Source: DATHTS01 sp965219305 (GTDB lineage Bacteria > Acidobacteriota > Blastocatellia > Pyrinomonadales > Pyrinomonadaceae). From it: a DNA stretch of 64,000 bases. The stretch is taken from the NCBI GenBank assembly GCA_965219305.1, contig OZ244725.1:992001-1056000 (forward strand). The letters are read 5' to 3'. The notes beneath the pieces were generated by a model. The model had not been told where the DNA came from. It did not search any database and saw only the letters and a program-made list of their open reading frames with translations. Below, piece by piece: positions 28,501-36,000 of the stretch (within the stretch, counting starts at the first letter, position 1; each line of letters opens with the position of its first letter). A program made the translations under genes and the position numbers.

Positions 28501-28890
28501 GATGTCAGCAATGACCGTTCAAATTTTACCGGCAGTTTGAGCGATATTACCAATGCAACTCCGGGAAATCCTCTTCCTCAGAGTCTCATTGATCAATTTG
28601 TTCTTGCCCCGATTGGTACTCCCGGAAATCTTCCGAGAAATGCGGGACGCGGACCGGCATTATTTACATTCGATGCTAATTTCAGCAAACGTTTTAAGAT
28701 AACTGAACGTTTCAAACTCCAATTGTTGGCTCAGTTTGACAACATTTTTAATACAAGAGTGTTTAGTTTCGGTTCTGATTACATTGATTTTGATGATACT
28801 CAAACTGCAACATTTCGTCAGAATTTCTTAGTTCCGACAAGAACACTTCGTCCGAGACAAGTACAATTGGGAGTTAGATTTGATTTCTAA
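25525..28890 (+). CDS. Oar-like TonB-dependent receptor with carboxypeptidase-regulatory domain
   Basis: 1121 residues: signal peptide (about 1-27, ending F-S-Q), carboxypeptidase-regulatory-like beta-sandwich (about 30-120), a degenerate plug (about 135-260; P-P-I-D-S-V-A-E-V-Q-V-I-T-N-Q-F-S-A-E-Y-G-R-A-S-G-G) and a long beta-barrel ending in Phe. The F-S-A-E-Y-G-R-x-S-G-G motif is typical of the large Oar/Cna-B receptor family expanded in Acidobacteriota. The ligand is unknown; relatives move oligosaccharides, peptides or export surface proteins. The start has an AGGAG site. It appears monocistronic with its own terminator. Confidence 0.92.
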   Translation: MRNIFGKFLFSLFLLSLFFTINIFSQDLDDVTISGKIVDTNGLAIVGATVTATRTETGIERTVTTNDEGRYKIIELQPGTYSVKATANGFGETIKTELQTISGQSVQLNIKLDPAGVVIDPIEVTSDDAPTIDTTRTVVGGTITQRELEELPNSSGDVLDLVYTLGGVDEESFSTRNLSDDRIGSGSGTINESSDIQGTGIFSLSGGAAYSTNITIDGLDNNDDRSAEERFQPPIDSVAEVQVITNQFSAEYGRASGGRINIRTKAGARKFRGRAYMFYENAKLNANTYNNNLRGLSKLPFKELRPGGTLSGPIPFWYFKNKTFFISSYEYQDRNANTLIDTALPVLQNPRYPLPMPTNLGTTRIDQNGNNEPFAQIADYTSQINTPTNRHRFTQRIDHNFTDNHNITLNYSLGRSKNFRQYRETTRFLDDTLIGRTRDSDSFYLTDNYIFSEKLVNQFRYQYSTYRPDFATDGQQNPVVIVYVSDDSRNGADNRVNGSVVLGNSTTGATLRKETRHQFQNTANYLYGNHTFRFGGDVQFIESDNTNLADVTGTYNFDTVYGFINNDVLRYRRNFGRQTIQKNTYYGIFLQDDWKVRSNLSLSFGLRYERETLVNDKNNFGPRFAVAYSPGKDNKSVFRFGAGVFYNRVLLRTLDDYSLGSQQQAFDSRLLSAANPATGIRADRVCQNQTSASPDYNSDRCRFLRLVNNSFPNPPTLDEIRQLQGQIDVSRGFINSTNFTRLIEPGINIPESYQLNLGYERDLGNGFALEANFTYNKSARLWRETNINAYVLPNGFATYTDFLLSLGTTTVNGSPTRFVLGDRNDPVGISTVGTVKTVNLNTTNNSQATDNTSPIELARLALDANLNRRYNNSLGQVEQVSAIGQSVYEGLTVELRRRFRDLGYGFRSSFRLVYVLSRTRDDGFVDTSSAQIPGDFKTELSASGTDRRHKFRLSGTMETPKWLGGISFSPIIRLESGRPFNVSIGGVDRNLDDVSNDRSNFTGSLSDITNATPGNPLPQSLIDQFVLAPIGTPGNLPRNAGRGPALFTFDANFSKRFKITERFKLQLLAQFDNIFNTRVFSFGSDYIDFDDTQTATFRQNFLVPTRTLRPRQVQLGVRFDF

Positions 28891-28910
28891 GATGAATCAA
28901 GAAAACAAAA

Positions 28911-28942
28911 GAAAGCGCATTATTTACAAATAATGCGCTTTC
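28911..28942. terminator. Bidirectional terminator between the Oar-like gene and etfA
   Basis: Perfect 14-bp stem (28911-28924 with 28929-28942), 4-nt loop, T-rich on the plus strand and A-rich ahead of it, lying between convergent genes. Confidence 0.88.
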
Positions 28943-28968
28943 TTTTTGTTTTTAAGAAATTGGAAAAT

Positions 28969-29940
28969 TTATCCCTTTGCCTTATTAATTTCCTCAACTA
29001 AAACCGGAATCGCTTCAAATAAATCACCGACAATTCCGTAATCTGCAATATCGAAGATCGGTGCTTCCGCATCTTTGTTGATCGCAACGATTGTCGTGGC
29101 ATTTTTCATTCCGACGATGTGTTGGATCGCGCCGGAAATTCCGAGAGCGATGTAGAGTTTCGGTGCGACCGTTTGACCTGATGAACCGATCTGACGGTCA
29201 ATCGGAAGCCATTCTGCATCGCAGATCGGACGCGAAGCCGCGATGTCCGCGCCGAGCGCGTCGGCGAGCTGCTGCGCGATGGACAGATTTTCCTGCGATT
29301 TGATTCCGCGACCGACGGCGACGATGATTTGCGATTTTGAAAGATCAACCGTCGCTTTCGCTTCTTGGAAAGGTTCTTCCGGTTCCATCCGAATTTCTCC
29401 GATTTCGACCTCGACGGTTTCGGTTCCGGCACTTCCCTTTTCAGCGTTATCGCCGCGAAACGCGCCGGATTGAAATGTTACGAAATAAGGCGCGTCGCCT
29501 TCGATCACGACATCGGAATCTAATTTGCCGAGAAAAATACGGCGCGTGAAAACGAGTTTTCCGTCTTCATTCGTGTAGCGGATACAATCGCCGACCATTT
29601 CTTTTCCAAAACGCGCCGCGAGTTTCGGGCAAAAATCACGCACTTGATAAGTGTGCGCCATAATCACATACTGCGGATTTTCGCGCTTTATTATCTGCTC
29701 GAAAGCGTCCGTGTAACCGTCCGGCGTGTAATGGGCGAGTTTTTCGTTTTTCGCAACGATCACTTTTTCGATGTCATACTGCGAAATTTCCTGCGCCAGA
29801 GCGCAGTCTTTGTCGCAAGGAATGACAGCCGAAACTTTTAATCCCAAATCTTTGCCGATGGCTTGCGCCGCCGTGATCGCTTCGAGCGAAGTCTTGTTTA
29901 ATACACAATCTCTGTGTTCGATAAATACTAAAATACTCAT
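28969..29940 (-). CDS. etfA: Electron transfer flavoprotein, alpha subunit
   Basis: 323 residues. The C-terminal FAD domain is classic: G-R-G-I-K-S-Q-E-N, S-R-P-x-C-D-A-E-W, Q-I-G-S-S-G-Q-T-V-A-P, Y-I-A-L-G-I-S-G-A-I-Q-H and A-I-N-K-D-A-E-A-P-I-F. With EtfB it forms the soluble dimer that passes electrons from acyl-CoA and other dehydrogenases to the quinone pool through ETF-quinone oxidoreductase. It follows etfB by 55 bp on the same strand and is presumably cotranscribed with it. Confidence 0.96.
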   Translation of the reverse strand: MSILVFIEHRDCVLNKTSLEAITAAQAIGKDLGLKVSAVIPCDKDCALAQEISQYDIEKVIVAKNEKLAHYTPDGYTDAFEQIIKRENPQYVIMAHTYQVRDFCPKLAARFGKEMVGDCIRYTNEDGKLVFTRRIFLGKLDSDVVIEGDAPYFVTFQSGAFRGDNAEKGSAGTETVEVEIGEIRMEPEEPFQEAKATVDLSKSQIIVAVGRGIKSQENLSIAQQLADALGADIAASRPICDAEWLPIDRQIGSSGQTVAPKLYIALGISGAIQHIVGMKNATTIVAINKDAEAPIFDIADYGIVGDLFEAIPVLVEEINKAKG

Positions 29941-29995
29941 AATTTTTAGCGAATAATATGTTCTAAATAGTTTTCTAATTTCTATTTACAATTTA

Positions 29996-30772
29996 TTAAA
30001 GGACGCGCACCTCCGTTTTTAATTTCTCGACCAATTCCGTCGCTCCAGCTTTCGCGTCACCATTTCCGAGCATCTGCGTCTGCTTGGTTTTGAGCGGCAT
30101 ATAAACTTTTTTGATTTCCTGTGAAGACGCAAAATCTCCGATGTCCGGCGTAATTTCTTTGACTTCCTTTTTCTTCGCCGCCATAATTCCCTTCAAACTC
30201 GCGTAACGAATTTGCGAAATTCCCGATTGAATCGTCAAAAGCGCGGGCAATTGATATTTGAACCATTGATACCAACCGCTTTCGAGTTCGCGCTTGATTC
30301 TGAGTGATCCGTTCAAACTTTCGCGGTCAATTTCAATAACCAAAGTCGCGTGCGGAATTCCGAGAAGTTCAGCCAACACAACGCCCGTCTGACCGTAACT
30401 CGCATCATCGGACTGCAAACCGGAAAAGATCAAATCCGCATTTTCATCACGAATCGCACCGGCAATCGTTTTGGCAATTTGCAACGGCGAAAGTTCGTTC
30501 TCTTCTTCGACGACAATATGAATCGCCCGATCCGCGCCGCGTGCCAGAGCGTCTTTGATAACCGTTTTCGCGCTCGCCTTTCCGAGCGTGCAGACGACGA
30601 CTTCGCCTTCGCCCTTCGCTTCTTTCATCCGCAACGCTTCTTCGAGAGCGTAACCGTCCGATTCATTCGTCTGGTGCGAAATTCCGGTTTCGTCAATCCA
30701 TTTTTCATCGCCGCGAATACGCAAAACCGCGTCTTTGTTGGCGACTTGTTTCATTAATACGATTATTTTCAT
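29996..30772 (-). CDS. etfB: Electron transfer flavoprotein, beta subunit
   Basis: 258 residues, normal length. M-K-I-I-V-L-M-K-Q-V at the start, the AMP-binding region with D-A-L-A-R-G-A-D-R-A, F-S-G-L-Q-S-D-D-A-S-Y-G-Q-T-G and a basic E-L-E-S-G-W-Y segment match EtfB. First gene of the etfBA pair. Adjacency to the fatty-acid synthesis operon is only positional; a strong hairpin separates them. Confidence 0.96.
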   Translation of the reverse strand: MKIIVLMKQVANKDAVLRIRGDEKWIDETGISHQTNESDGYALEEALRMKEAKGEGEVVVCTLGKASAKTVIKDALARGADRAIHIVVEEENELSPLQIAKTIAGAIRDENADLIFSGLQSDDASYGQTGVVLAELLGIPHATLVIEIDRESLNGSLRIKRELESGWYQWFKYQLPALLTIQSGISQIRYASLKGIMAAKKKEVKEITPDIGDFASSQEIKKVYMPLKTKQTQMLGNGDAKAGATELVEKLKTEVRVL

Positions 30773-30869
30773 AATTTTAAATCAATAACTTTTATAATTT
30801 TATCTTAAAACTTTTCAAGAAATATATCCAATCGAAAAATGAATGGTCATTCATTCATTAACAAAGAAA

Positions 30870-30904
30870 TGGCAATTTGATCTCGGTGTAAGATCAAATT
30901 GCCA
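30870..30904 (-). terminator. Terminator at the end of the fab operon
   Basis: Perfect 14-bp stem (30870-30883 with 30891-30904) with a 7-nt loop, directly past the Uma2-type stop codon. It insulates the fatty-acid operon from etfBA. Confidence 0.75.
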
Positions 30905-30907
30905 AAA

Positions 30908-31537
30908 TTATTCACCTGTTAAAACTGCCTGCAAAAACTCTTTCGATTCGGGATCAAATAAACGAAATGACTTTCCCGTATCAACAATTTCCAGTTTTAA
31001 AAGCTGTGAAAACACACGATTATTTTCTACATTTTTAGAAACCAAACGACCTTTATCCCGCCGAAATGCCATTAAAGGCGACGGCAAATAATCGCGTTCC
31101 GGATCGAGCAAATAATACTCTTCAACTCCGAGCCGCGCGTAATCGAGACGTTTTCCGCCGAGATCATTTTCAAATGTGCTTGCCGAAGCAATTTCAAAAA
31201 CGACCTGAGGAAAAACACCTTCTTGCCAGGTCTTAAATACGCGGCGCATTTTATTTTCTACATCAAAACAAACAAAAACATCGGGCGCAAGCCATTTTTT
31301 CGGTTCGCGCTTTTCGTAATAAATCATTTGATTTGCGGCAACCGCAACATTGTTTTGTTCCGCGAAAAATTGTTCGAGAAGTGCGTAAAATAAAGATGCG
31401 AGTTTATAATGTAGTCCGGTTTCGCCCATTTCTTTTTCGAGTTCTGCGGGATAATGAGTTAAATCTTCGACGTAACTTTGCGAAAAAGTTACGGGCGAAT
31501 CCACAGTTTGAACATCTGTTGTGGTTTGATTATCCAT
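30908..31537 (-). CDS. Uma2-family protein (DUF820, PD-(D/E)XK-like)
   Basis: 209 residues. The core shows W-L-A-P-D-V-F-V, V-V-F-E-I-A-S, K-R-L-D-Y-A-R-L-G-V-E-E-Y-Y-L-L-D-P, the conserved pattern of Uma2/DUF820, a restriction-endonuclease-like fold found in many copies in cyanobacteria and Acidobacteriota and of unknown cellular role. The usual S-P-S-(T/S) motif is I-A-S-A-S-T here. It starts 3 nt after the fabF stop on the same strand, so it is the last gene of the fatty-acid operon, an unusual place with no known functional link. Confidence 0.85.
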   Translation of the reverse strand: MDNQTTTDVQTVDSPVTFSQSYVEDLTHYPAELEKEMGETGLHYKLASLFYALLEQFFAEQNNVAVAANQMIYYEKREPKKWLAPDVFVCFDVENKMRRVFKTWQEGVFPQVVFEIASASTFENDLGGKRLDYARLGVEEYYLLDPERDYLPSPLMAFRRDKGRLVSKNVENNRVFSQLLKLEIVDTGKSFRLFDPESKEFLQAVLTGE

Positions 31538-31540
31538 ACA

Positions 31541-32782
31541 TTATTCATTATAACTCTTAAAGATCAAACTCGCATTAGTGCCGCCGAAACCGAAACTGTT
31601 TGACAGCACATAATCAACTTCTGCTTCGCGCGGTTCATTCGGCACATAATCCAAATCACAGTCGGGATCGGGATTTTCGTAATTTATTGTCGGCGGCAGC
31701 ATATTATTTTTCAATGCTAAAACCGAAATTACGGCTTCGATTCCGCCAGCCGCGCCGAGTGCGTGTCCCGTCATTGATTTTGTCGAACTGACCGCCAATT
31801 TATAAGCGTGTTCGCCAAAAACTTTTTTGATGGCGAGCGTTTCAAATTTATCGTTATACGGCGTAGAAGTTCCGTGAGCGTTGATGTAACCGATCTGTTC
31901 GGGCGAAATTCCAGCATCTTTGATCGCTTTCGACATCGAACGAATTGCGCCCGAAGCGGTTTCGTCCGGCGCGGAAACGTGATATGCGTCGCCGCTCATT
32001 CCGTAACCGACGATCTCGGCGTAGATTTTCGCGCCGCGTGCCTTTGCGAATTCGAGTTCTTCTAAAATCAAAAGTCCCGCGCCTTCGCCGATCACGAAAC
32101 CCTCGCGTTCCGCATCGAACGGGCGTGATGCTGTTTTCGGCGAATCATTTCGCGTCGAAAGTGCGCGCATCGAAGCAAACCCCGCGACCGACATCGGCGT
32201 AATCGCGCTTTCCGCGCCGCCGCAGATCATCGCATCCGCATCGCCGCGTTCGATCAGACGAAAGCTGTCGCCGATCGCGTGTGCGCCCGCCGAACAAGCC
32301 GTCGCGGTCGCCGAATTCGGACCTTTCGCCCCGTGACGAATCGAAACGTTTCCCGCCGCCAAATTTACAATCGCCGAAACGATAAAGAACGGCGAAACTC
32401 TGCCCGGACCCGATTTTAAAAGTTTATCGTGTTCGCGCTCGATCGCCCAAAAATCTCCGATTCCCGAACCGATATAAGTCCCGATTTCTTCCGCGTTCGA
32501 TTCGTCAATAATCAAACCGCTGTCCTTCATCGCTTCATCCGAAGCGGCTACGGCAAAATGAGTAAACGCGCCCATTCGACGCGCTTCCTTCTTTTCCATA
32601 AAATCTTCGGCGTTAAAATTTTTGACTTCACACGCAAATTTCGTGGAAAACTCCGACGGATCAAATTTTGTAATTTCAGCCGCCCCGCTTTCACCGCGCA
32701 GAAGTGCATCCCATGTTGCCTGAACAGTATTTCCGACGGGCGTAACAAGTCCGAGTCCCGTAACTACGACACGACGTTTCAT
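31541..32782 (-). CDS. fabF: 3-oxoacyl-ACP synthase II (KAS II)
   Basis: 413 residues, full length. N-terminal R-R-V-V-V-T-G-L-G-L-V-T-P-V-G, catalytic Cys in A-T-A-C-S-A-G-A, and the two His motifs N-A-H-G-T-S-T-P and M-T-G-H-A-L-G-A-A-G define the Cys-His-His triad of FabF. It condenses malonyl-ACP with acyl-ACP during chain elongation. It follows acpP after a 92-bp spacer that contains a heptamer-repeat palindrome. Confidence 0.97.
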   Translation of the reverse strand: MKRRVVVTGLGLVTPVGNTVQATWDALLRGESGAAEITKFDPSEFSTKFACEVKNFNAEDFMEKKEARRMGAFTHFAVAASDEAMKDSGLIIDESNAEEIGTYIGSGIGDFWAIEREHDKLLKSGPGRVSPFFIVSAIVNLAAGNVSIRHGAKGPNSATATACSAGAHAIGDSFRLIERGDADAMICGGAESAITPMSVAGFASMRALSTRNDSPKTASRPFDAEREGFVIGEGAGLLILEELEFAKARGAKIYAEIVGYGMSGDAYHVSAPDETASGAIRSMSKAIKDAGISPEQIGYINAHGTSTPYNDKFETLAIKKVFGEHAYKLAVSSTKSMTGHALGAAGGIEAVISVLALKNNMLPPTINYENPDPDCDLDYVPNEPREAEVDYVLSNSFGFGGTNASLIFKSYNE

Positions 32783-32791
32783 AAATAAAAT

Positions 32792-32859
32792 AGTCAGCAG
32801 TCAGTAGTCAGTAATCATTAGTTTTACAGAATAAATTCTGACTACTGACTACTGACTAT
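32792..32859. repeat. Heptamer-repeat palindrome between acpP and fabF
   Basis: Tandem heptamers AGTCAGC/AGTCAGT/AGTCAGT (32792-32812) and TGACTAC/TGACTAC/TGACTAT (32839-32859). The 14-mer at 32799-32812 is the exact complement of 32844-32857, giving a long hairpin inside the fab operon. Confidence 0.8.
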
Positions 32860-32874
32860 TAACTACTCTTGAAA

Positions 32875-33114
32875 TTAGCTTCCCTGATGTTGTTCGACGT
32901 ATGCGTAAGCATCGCGGACGGCTTGGATTTTTTCTGCGTCCTCGTCCGGGATTTCGATGTCGAATTCTTCTTCAAAACGCATCACGAGTTCGACCAGATC
33001 GAGCGAATCCGCACCTAAATCTTCGATAAAACGGGCGTTTTCCGTAACTTCCCCTTCATCAACACCTAACTCATCAACAACAATTTGTTTAATTTTATCC
33101 TGAACTTCTGACAT
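32875..33114 (-). CDS. acpP: Acyl carrier protein
   Basis: 79 residues, acidic. The D-S-L-D motif (E-D-L-G-A-D-S-L-D-L-V-E) carries the Ser that receives 4'-phosphopantetheine. A GGAG ribosome-binding site precedes the start. It carries growing acyl chains for the fab enzymes encoded around it. Confidence 0.97.
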   Translation of the reverse strand: MSEVQDKIKQIVVDELGVDEGEVTENARFIEDLGADSLDLVELVMRFEEEFDIEIPDEDAEKIQAVRDAYAYVEQHQGS

Positions 33115-33133
33115 AATATTCTCCTGTTATAAA

Positions 33134-34066
33134 TTATAAATTTTCCTTAGTATTTCTTAAACTATCCGAATTTTCGACGTTCAAACTGCGAACATCACGA
33201 TTAATTTGTCTGACTAAACCCGACAAAACTTTTCCCGCACCGACTTCGACAAAGGTCGTAACGCCGTTTTCGATCAATTTTTCAACCGTCTGTTTCCATA
33301 AAACCGGAGCGGAAACTTGTTCGGTCAATGCTTCCTTGACTCGTTCGCCGTTCGAATTTTCTTTTGCCGAAACATTTTCAATGATCGGAAATCTTAAATC
33401 CTGAAAATCAATCTTTTCCAGATCGCTCGCCAATTTTTCCTGTGCAGGCTTCATCAAAGCGCAATGAAACGGCGCGGAAACATTTAACTTTATCGCCCGT
33501 TTCGCGCCTTTTTCTTTTGCAATCTCGATCGCACGATCAATCGCTTCAGAATCTCCGGCAATCACGATTTGCGACGGCGAATTTATATTTGCCGGACTGC
33601 AAACTTGTCCTTTTGCCGCTTTTTTACAAACTTCCTCGACTGTTTCAAAATCCGCACCGAGAATCGCCGCCATCGCGCCGACACCGACCGGAACTGCTTC
33701 CTGCATATAAGTTCCGCGTTTGCGGACGGTTTTCACAGCATCTGCAAAACTCATCGCATTCGCCGCCACAAGTGCGGAATATTCGCCCAAACTATGACCG
33801 GCGACAAAATCAGGCATTTCAAATCCTTCCGATTCCATCGCGCGAAATGCCGCAATCGAAACAGTTAAAATCGCAGGCTGCGTATTCGCCGTCAATTGCA
33901 GATCGGCTTCGTCGCCTGAAAAACACATTTCGGAAAGCGAAAAACCGAGCGCGTCATCTGCTTCTTCAAAGACCTCTTTTGCGGCGGGAAAATTGTCAAA
34001 TAAATCTTTTCCCATTCCGACACTTTGCGAACCTTGCCCCGGAAATATGTGTGCGATTTTGCCCAT
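33134..34066 (-). CDS. fabD: Malonyl-CoA:ACP transacylase
   Basis: 310 residues. N-terminal F-P-G-Q-G-S-Q-x-V-G-M-G, catalytic Ser in A-G-H-S-L-G-E-Y-S, and the active-site His in A-P-F-H-C-A-L-M are present. It loads malonyl groups onto ACP. It starts 1 nt after the fabH stop and ends 19 bp before acpP. Confidence 0.97.
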   Translation of the reverse strand: MGKIAHIFPGQGSQSVGMGKDLFDNFPAAKEVFEEADDALGFSLSEMCFSGDEADLQLTANTQPAILTVSIAAFRAMESEGFEMPDFVAGHSLGEYSALVAANAMSFADAVKTVRKRGTYMQEAVPVGVGAMAAILGADFETVEEVCKKAAKGQVCSPANINSPSQIVIAGDSEAIDRAIEIAKEKGAKRAIKLNVSAPFHCALMKPAQEKLASDLEKIDFQDLRFPIIENVSAKENSNGERVKEALTEQVSAPVLWKQTVEKLIENGVTTFVEVGAGKVLSGLVRQINRDVRSLNVENSDSLRNTKENL

Positions 34067-34067
34067 T

Positions 34068-35051
34068 CTAGAATCTAATAACAGTCGCGCCCCAAGTTAC
34101 GCCGCCGCCGAAAGCGGTTAATAAAACCAAATCGCCTTCCTTAACTTTTCCCGATTGAATACATTCGTCCAAAGCGATCGGAATCGAAGCTGACGAAGTA
34201 TTTCCGTGTTCGGCGATATTTGAATAAACTTTTTCTTCCGGCACTTTCAGACGCGATGCAACTGCGTCCGTAATTCTCTGATTTGCTTGGTGCGGAATCA
34301 CGAGATCAATATCGTCAACCGTATATCCGGCTTTGGCGAGCATTTCTTCGGAAATTTCCGTCATCGAACGCACAGCGACTTTGAAAAGTTCATTGCCTTT
34401 CATTTTGAAAAAATGATCGTGATTATCAATCGTTTCGTGCGTCGTGCCGAGTTTCGTTCCGCCGCCGGGCGCGTAAAGCTGTTCTTCGTAACGACCGTCG
34501 GAACGGATTTTCGTCGCCAGAATTCCCTTTCCTTCTTCGACCGGAGCAAGCACCGCCGCGCCCGCGCCGTCGCCGAAAATTACGCACGTCGAACGATCTG
34601 TATAATCAACGTATTTCGTCAAAATTTCCGCGCCGATCACGAGTGCGTTATTTATCTGTCCGGTGCGAATCATTGATTCGACCATCGTAATTCCGTATAA
34701 AAAACCCGAACAAGCCGCAAAAATATCCATTCCGGCGGCATTCGTCGCGCCGATCTGCGCCTGAATCAACGCGCCGGTCGAAGGCATAATCTGGTCGGGC
34801 GTGGTCGTCGCGCAGATTATCATATCAACATCTTCGGCTTTTAATCCTGCGCGTTCTAACGCTTGATTCGCGGCTTTCACACCAAATTGCGAAGTATATT
34901 CGTTGTCGGCGGCTTTGTGCCGTTGCTTGATTCCGGTGCGCGTAGTAATCCATTCATCGTTCGTGTCCACGATTTTCTCCAAGTCGGCGTTCGTTAAAAT
35001 GCCTTCAGGAAAACTGTGTCCCATTCCGATGATGCCAGCGTTATTTTTCAT
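34068..35051 (-). CDS. fabH: 3-oxoacyl-ACP synthase III (KAS III)
   Basis: 327 residues from the ATG at 35051, the family's usual length. An in-frame upstream start would add 59 residues, partly translated from a heptamer repeat (I-R-N-P-K-S-K), and is rejected. Catalytic Cys in F-A-A-C-S-G-F, His in I-P-H-Q-A-N and Asn in E-H-G-N-T-S define FabH. It starts fatty-acid synthesis from acetyl- or branched acyl-CoA plus malonyl-ACP. The start codon lies 4 bp from the heptamer repeat and has no visible Shine-Dalgarno. Confidence 0.96.
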   Translation of the reverse strand: MKNNAGIIGMGHSFPEGILTNADLEKIVDTNDEWITTRTGIKQRHKAADNEYTSQFGVKAANQALERAGLKAEDVDMIICATTTPDQIMPSTGALIQAQIGATNAAGMDIFAACSGFLYGITMVESMIRTGQINNALVIGAEILTKYVDYTDRSTCVIFGDGAGAAVLAPVEEGKGILATKIRSDGRYEEQLYAPGGGTKLGTTHETIDNHDHFFKMKGNELFKVAVRSMTEISEEMLAKAGYTVDDIDLVIPHQANQRITDAVASRLKVPEEKVYSNIAEHGNTSSASIPIALDECIQSGKVKEGDLVLLTAFGGGVTWGATVIRF

Positions 35052-35054
35052 TTT

Positions 35055-35080
35055 GGATTTCGGATTTCGGATTTCGGATT
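35055..35080. repeat. Tandem heptamer GGATTTC upstream of fabH
   Basis: 3.7 exact copies of GGATTTC. It occupies the place of the fabH ribosome-binding site on the minus strand. Confidence 0.9.
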
Positions 35081-35130
35081 GAATTTTTTTAACCGCCAAC
35101 TGCAAATCGAAAATCGCTTCTAAACTAAAT

Positions 35131-35313
35131 TTAAACTTCTTTGACCGGAATAATTTGGCGACCTTTATACATTCCCGTTTCGGGGTCAATGCGGTGCGGC
35201 TGTTTGGCTTCGCCGGTTGTCTCGTCAATATAATATTGCGGAATTGTTAAATGGTCGTGGGCGCGTCTTTTGCGCGTGCGTGCTTTTGAATGTCTTCGTT
35301 TCGGATTCGGCAT
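35131..35313 (-). CDS. rpmF: 50S ribosomal protein L32 (bL32)
   Basis: 60 residues from the ATG at 35313: M-P-N-P-K-R-R-H-S-K-A-R-T-R-K-R-R-A-H, the standard L32 start. The upstream in-frame start at 35397 overlaps yceD and is rejected. The zinc-binding Cys residues of many L32 proteins are absent, so this is a Cys-minus form. It lies between yceD and fabH, the common bacterial arrangement, except that plsX is missing. Confidence 0.95.
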   Translation of the reverse strand: MPNPKRRHSKARTRKRRAHDHLTIPQYYIDETTGEAKQPHRIDPETGMYKGRQIIPVKEV

Positions 35314-35369
35314 AACTAATAAAAAAACCTCTTTGTATGTATTTCGGAATAAATAAATTCCCGATATTT

Positions 35370-35882
35370 TTATTTTAAATCTTGAAGAGCCGACCAACGC
35401 GGGTCAACCTCTTTTTCTTTACATTTACAATCTATCAAATTTCGGTTCGCGGTGCATATTTCGCACAAACCTTTACAATCTTTTCGGCAGTAAATATGTT
35501 CCGGCAAATTCAGCAAAATCTGCTCGCGGACGAGTTCGACCACATTTATTTTGTCTTTTTCGAGAATCGCCACGCTCAAATCTTCTTCGTTTAGTTCAGT
35601 TTCCTGCGCCTTCGGATAATTTTCCGGCTCGACATAACTGACTTCAAACGGGATTCGCAAATCTTCCGTAATTTTTGTCAAACAGCGCGAACATTCCGTT
35701 TCTGCTTCAGCAAAAATCTCGCCTTCAACGTCCGCCTTCATTATATGCTTGGTCAAAGTTGCCTTAACTTCGACCTCATTTATTAACTCGACCGTTTCGC
35801 TGTCAAGATTTATTTCATCTGCACCAAATGAAACATCAAAATCAAACGGCGATTTTTCCAAATTGAGCAAATCAATAATCAT
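35370..35882 (-). CDS. yceD: YceD/DUF177 family protein
   Basis: 170 residues. The central E-C-S-R-C-L and C-terminal C-R-x-D-C-K-G-L-C-x-x-C motifs form the metal-binding Cys clusters of DUF177. The family is encoded next to rpmF in most bacteria and is linked to 23S rRNA accumulation. First gene of the rpmF-fab operon. Confidence 0.92.
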   Translation of the reverse strand: MIIDLLNLEKSPFDFDVSFGADEINLDSETVELINEVEVKATLTKHIMKADVEGEIFAEAETECSRCLTKITEDLRIPFEVSYVEPENYPKAQETELNEEDLSVAILEKDKINVVELVREQILLNLPEHIYCRKDCKGLCEICTANRNLIDCKCKEKEVDPRWSALQDLK

Positions 35883-36000
35883 TTCAAAACAGATTTAACT
35901 ATTCTATCAAATCGTATTTTCGCAAACGGCGCAAAATACAAAGAGTTTATTATAGCTTTTGCAGGTTTTGTGTCAAACCTAAATGTTCTCAAATTGCTTT

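Noticed and set aside
35052..35228. 59-residue N-terminal extension of FabH
   Set aside because: Part of it is translated from the GGATTTC repeat (I-R-N-P-K-S-K), it overlaps rpmF, and FabH proteins normally start at the ATG at 35051.
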